The position numbers and the translations under genes were made by a program. This document shows positions 62,134 through 64,000 of a stretch of 64,000 nucleotides of DNA, in pieces. The notes under the pieces are model-generated. The model was not told the DNA's origin, did not search any database, and was given only the letters and a program-made list of their open reading frames with translations. Source of the stretch: Alphaproteobacteria bacterium (GTDB lineage: Bacteria; Pseudomonadota; Alphaproteobacteria; Reyranellales; Reyranellaceae). Location: the NCBI GenBank assembly GCA_016869975.1, contig VGCZ01000005.1, positions 1 to 64,000 of the forward strand, written 5' to 3'. The number at the start of each line of letters is the position of its first letter. Within the stretch, counting starts at the first letter, position 1.

Positions 62134-62958
62134 ATGCGAGAGACCTCGGTCGCCGAGCGCACGGAGTCCGGCTTCGGGCCCATGCTGCGCGAATGGCGCC
62201 GTCGCCGCGGTGCCAGCCAGCTCGAGCTGGCGCTGCGCTCGGGCGTGTCGCAGCGCCACGTCTCGTTCCTCGAATCCGGCCGCGCGCGGCCCAGCCGCGA
62301 GATGGTCGGCCAGCTCGCTGGCGCGCTCGACGTGCCGCTGCGCCAGCAGAACGCGCTGATGCTGGCCGCCGGCTTCGCGCCCGTCTACCGCGAGCGCGAT
62401 CTCGGCGCGCCGGAGCTGGGCGTGGTGCGCCAGGCGATCGACCACATGCTGAAGCAGCAGGAGCCCTATCCGGCGGTGGTCGTCGATCGCCTGTGGAACC
62501 TGATCAACGCCAACGAGCCGGCCAACCGCATGACCGCCTTCCTGCTCGACGGCGTGCCCGGCGCGGCCAAGCGAACCGGGCGGCCCAATCTGTTGCGCTC
62601 GATCCTCTCGCGTGACCTGCTGCGCACGCGCATCGACAATTGGGAGGACGTCGCGCGCCATCTCGTGCGCTCGACCTATGCCGAGATCCTGGCCGATGGC
62701 GGCGACGAGGAGGCGCTGCGCTTCATCGACGAAGTGATGACGCTGCCCGACGTACCGCGCGCCTGGCGCCATCAACGCTTCGACGAGACGCCGACGCCGA
62801 TGCTCTCGGTCGATTTCCGCAAGGGCGATACCAGGCTGCGCCTGTTCACCACCATCGCCACCCTGGGGACCCCGCAGGACATCACGCTGCAGGAAGTGCG
62901 TGTCGAATGCTTCTTCCCCGCCGACGAGGCCACCGAGCGCTTCTTCCGCCGGTCGTAG
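62134..62958 (+). CDS. XRE-type HTH regulator with MmyB-like ligand domain
   Basis: A 274-residue transcription regulator. The N-terminal HTH is FGPMLREWRRRRGASQLELALRSGVSQRHVSFLESGRARPSREMV, the classical XRE pattern. The C-terminal domain (from about residue 95) matches the MmyB-like ligand-binding domain: PYPAVVVDRLWNLINANEPANRM and FDETPTPMLSVDFRKGDTRLRLFTTIATLGTPQDITLQEVRVECFFPAD, a PAS-like fold thought to bind a fatty acid or small effector. The ATG at 62134 follows GGAGGAG. It is divergent from the small membrane-protein gene, its likely target. Confidence 0.9.
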   Translation: MRETSVAERTESGFGPMLREWRRRRGASQLELALRSGVSQRHVSFLESGRARPSREMVGQLAGALDVPLRQQNALMLAAGFAPVYRERDLGAPELGVVRQAIDHMLKQQEPYPAVVVDRLWNLINANEPANRMTAFLLDGVPGAAKRTGRPNLLRSILSRDLLRTRIDNWEDVARHLVRSTYAEILADGGDEEALRFIDEVMTLPDVPRAWRHQRFDETPTPMLSVDFRKGDTRLRLFTTIATLGTPQDITLQEVRVECFFPADEATERFFRRS

Positions 62959-62969
62959 GGGGCGGCGAT

Positions 62970-63002
62970 ACCGCGAGGTCCTTCGCTACGCTCAGGACGA
63001 CA
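62970..63002. repeat. Dispersed repeat, family 1, single arm
   Basis: ACCGCGAGGTCCTTCGCT at 62970 and onward repeats the right arm of the element at 46472-46504 over 33 bases with one change (TACG for TGCG). Only one arm is present, so no hairpin forms here. It lies between the regulator gene and the convergent nitronate-monooxygenase-like gene. Confidence 0.8.
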
Positions 63003-63021
63003 GAGTGGTTCGGAGCACGCG

Positions 63022-63957
63022 TCAGAACGCCCCGGCTCGCGAGCGTTCGGCTTGCTTCAGGCGGATAGCGTGGAAGCCCTCGACGGTACGCTGGATGATC
63101 TCGGCCACCGGCAGCACCTCGTGGATCAGGCCGGCGGTCTGGCCGGCGAGCGCGATGGAGCATTCCATGTCGCCGCCGAAATACAGGTCCTTCACGCTGC
63201 CCAAGGTCGAGCGGTCCATCACGCCCGCCTTGTAGATCGCCTTCGACGTTTCGGTCTTCAGCGCTCGCACGCAGGGCGTGCCGGAGCGGTTGAGCATCAC
63301 CGTGCCGGTATCGGCGGAGTCGAGGATCGCGCGCTTGTAATTCGCGTGCACCGGGCTTTCGGCCGCGCTGACGAAGCGCGTGCCCATCTGGATGCCCTCG
63401 GCACCCAACGCAAACGCCGCCGCCATACCGCGGCCGTCGCAGATGCCGCCGGCGGCGATCAGCGGCAGGTCGACCTTCTCGCGCACCGCCTGGAGCAGCA
63501 CGAGCGTCGAGACATCGTCGGGATTCTTGAAGCCGCCACCTTCGCCGCCCTCGCAGATCAAGCCGTCGACGCCGGCCTCGGCCGCCTTCAGTGCCGCCGA
63601 GAGCGTCGGCACGACGTGGTAGACGATCTTGCCGGCGGCCTTCAGCGGCCCCAGCAGCTTGCCCGGCGAGCCGGCCGAGGTGCTGACGAAGCGCACGTCG
63701 CTCTCGCACACCATGTCGATCATCCTGGCGTCGCGCAGGAAGAGCAGCGGCAGGTTGACGCCGAAGGGCTTGTCGGTGAGATCCTTCATGCGGCGGATCT
63801 CCTGGAGGCAGGCCTCGGTCTCGCCGCTCGAGGTCTCGATGATGCCGACGCCACCGGCATTGCTGACGGCGCTGGCGAGCTGGCTGCGCGCGATCCAACC
63901 CATCGGCGCCTGGACAATGGGATAGGTTGCGCCGGTATGGGCGAGAACGCGGTTCAT
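63022..63957 (-). CDS. Nitronate monooxygenase-like flavin oxidoreductase
   Basis: A 311-residue FMN-dependent TIM-barrel enzyme of the NMO/2-nitropropane dioxygenase family. Family segments are YPIVQAPMGWIARSQLASAVSNAGGVGII at the start, VDGLICEGGEGGGFKNPDDVSTLVLLQAV near residue 134, and LPLIAAGGICDGRGMAAAFALGAEGIQMGTRFV near residue 168. These form the FMN phosphate site, and the His of classical NMOs is replaced by Glu in CEGGEGGG. Substrates could be nitronates, or the enzyme may be an enoyl or quinone reductase. The window ends 43 bases upstream of its start. Confidence 0.9.
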   Translation of the reverse strand: MNRVLAHTGATYPIVQAPMGWIARSQLASAVSNAGGVGIIETSSGETEACLQEIRRMKDLTDKPFGVNLPLLFLRDARMIDMVCESDVRFVSTSAGSPGKLLGPLKAAGKIVYHVVPTLSAALKAAEAGVDGLICEGGEGGGFKNPDDVSTLVLLQAVREKVDLPLIAAGGICDGRGMAAAFALGAEGIQMGTRFVSAAESPVHANYKRAILDSADTGTVMLNRSGTPCVRALKTETSKAIYKAGVMDRSTLGSVKDLYFGGDMECSIALAGQTAGLIHEVLPVAEIIQRTVEGFHAIRLKQAERSRAGAF

Positions 63958-64000
63958 CGGCAGGGTCCGTTGTTCGACAGGACTTGGAGTCTGCCATATC

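Overview
The window is a gene-dense, high-GC stretch of what looks like an ordinary alphaproteobacterial chromosome. Evidence for this is the single-operon ccmABCDEFGHI cytochrome c maturation system, the dnaN-recF-gyrB block, and many periplasmic binding proteins of the Bug, TRAP and Liv types. Long antisense shadow frames are also typical of GC-rich DNA. A Rhodospirillales or Reyranella-like soil or water heterotroph is my best guess, but the sequence cannot prove it. I saw no tRNA, rRNA, CRISPR array, insertion sequence or prophage gene, and no gene-free stretch longer than about 300 bases.

Layout. 1-6256: the end of a branched-chain amino acid (Liv) ABC transporter operon (livH end, livM, binding protein, livF), a secreted GlcG/HbpS-like protein, a YugP-like membrane zinc peptidase and a phenylacetate-CoA ligase-like enzyme. 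6382-12356: a Bug binding protein, then an unusual trio: an isoaspartyl methyltransferase with a signal peptide, a large membrane protein with a spermidine-synthase-like core, and a secreted hydrolase-like protein. 12353-21099: a DEAD-box helicase with a duplicated His-rich tail, a MurA with Asp in place of the catalytic Cys, DinB-like and Ogt proteins, a secreted lipase-like protein, a TauD-family dioxygenase and a large MscS channel. 21380-30757: acetyl-CoA synthetase, a DUF2141/membrane/ABA4-like operon, an AlkX-type DNA glycosylase, a CPBP protease, a methyltransferase, an orphan OmpR-family regulator and a kynurenine-formamidase-like hydrolase.

30870-44472: RibA with a degenerate RibB domain, a long-form isocitrate dehydrogenase with a divergent LysR gene, an amidase/isomerase/enoyl-CoA hydratase group, leuCD with a divergent GntR regulator, a MetX-like hydrolase, a fatty acid desaturase, a PPOX flavoprotein and a second Bug protein. 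44549-51987 (minus strand): the complete cytochrome c maturation operon. It delivers heme across the membrane (CcmABCD), chaperones it (CcmE), reduces apocytochrome c (CcmG, CcmH) and ligates heme (CcmF, CcmH, CcmI). 52193-57010: dnaN, recF and gyrB, overlapping or closely spaced, without dnaA beside them. 57017-63957: a small secreted protein, a GNAT acetyltransferase, a complete TRAP transporter operon (P-Q-M), a divergent membrane-protein/XRE-regulator pair and a nitronate-monooxygenase-like enzyme.

Two patterns run through the window. Palindromic elements sit at eight of the twelve convergent gene junctions, while the other four junctions are overlapping, abutting or nearly so. A dispersed repeat with core CTGAGCGCAGCGAAGGA occurs at four places, and one copy supplies the start codon of ccmH. 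I found no clear undescribed multi-gene system. The best leads are the exported methyltransferase trio, the Asp-type MurA, the pseudo-RibB/RibA fusion and the His-rich helicase tail.
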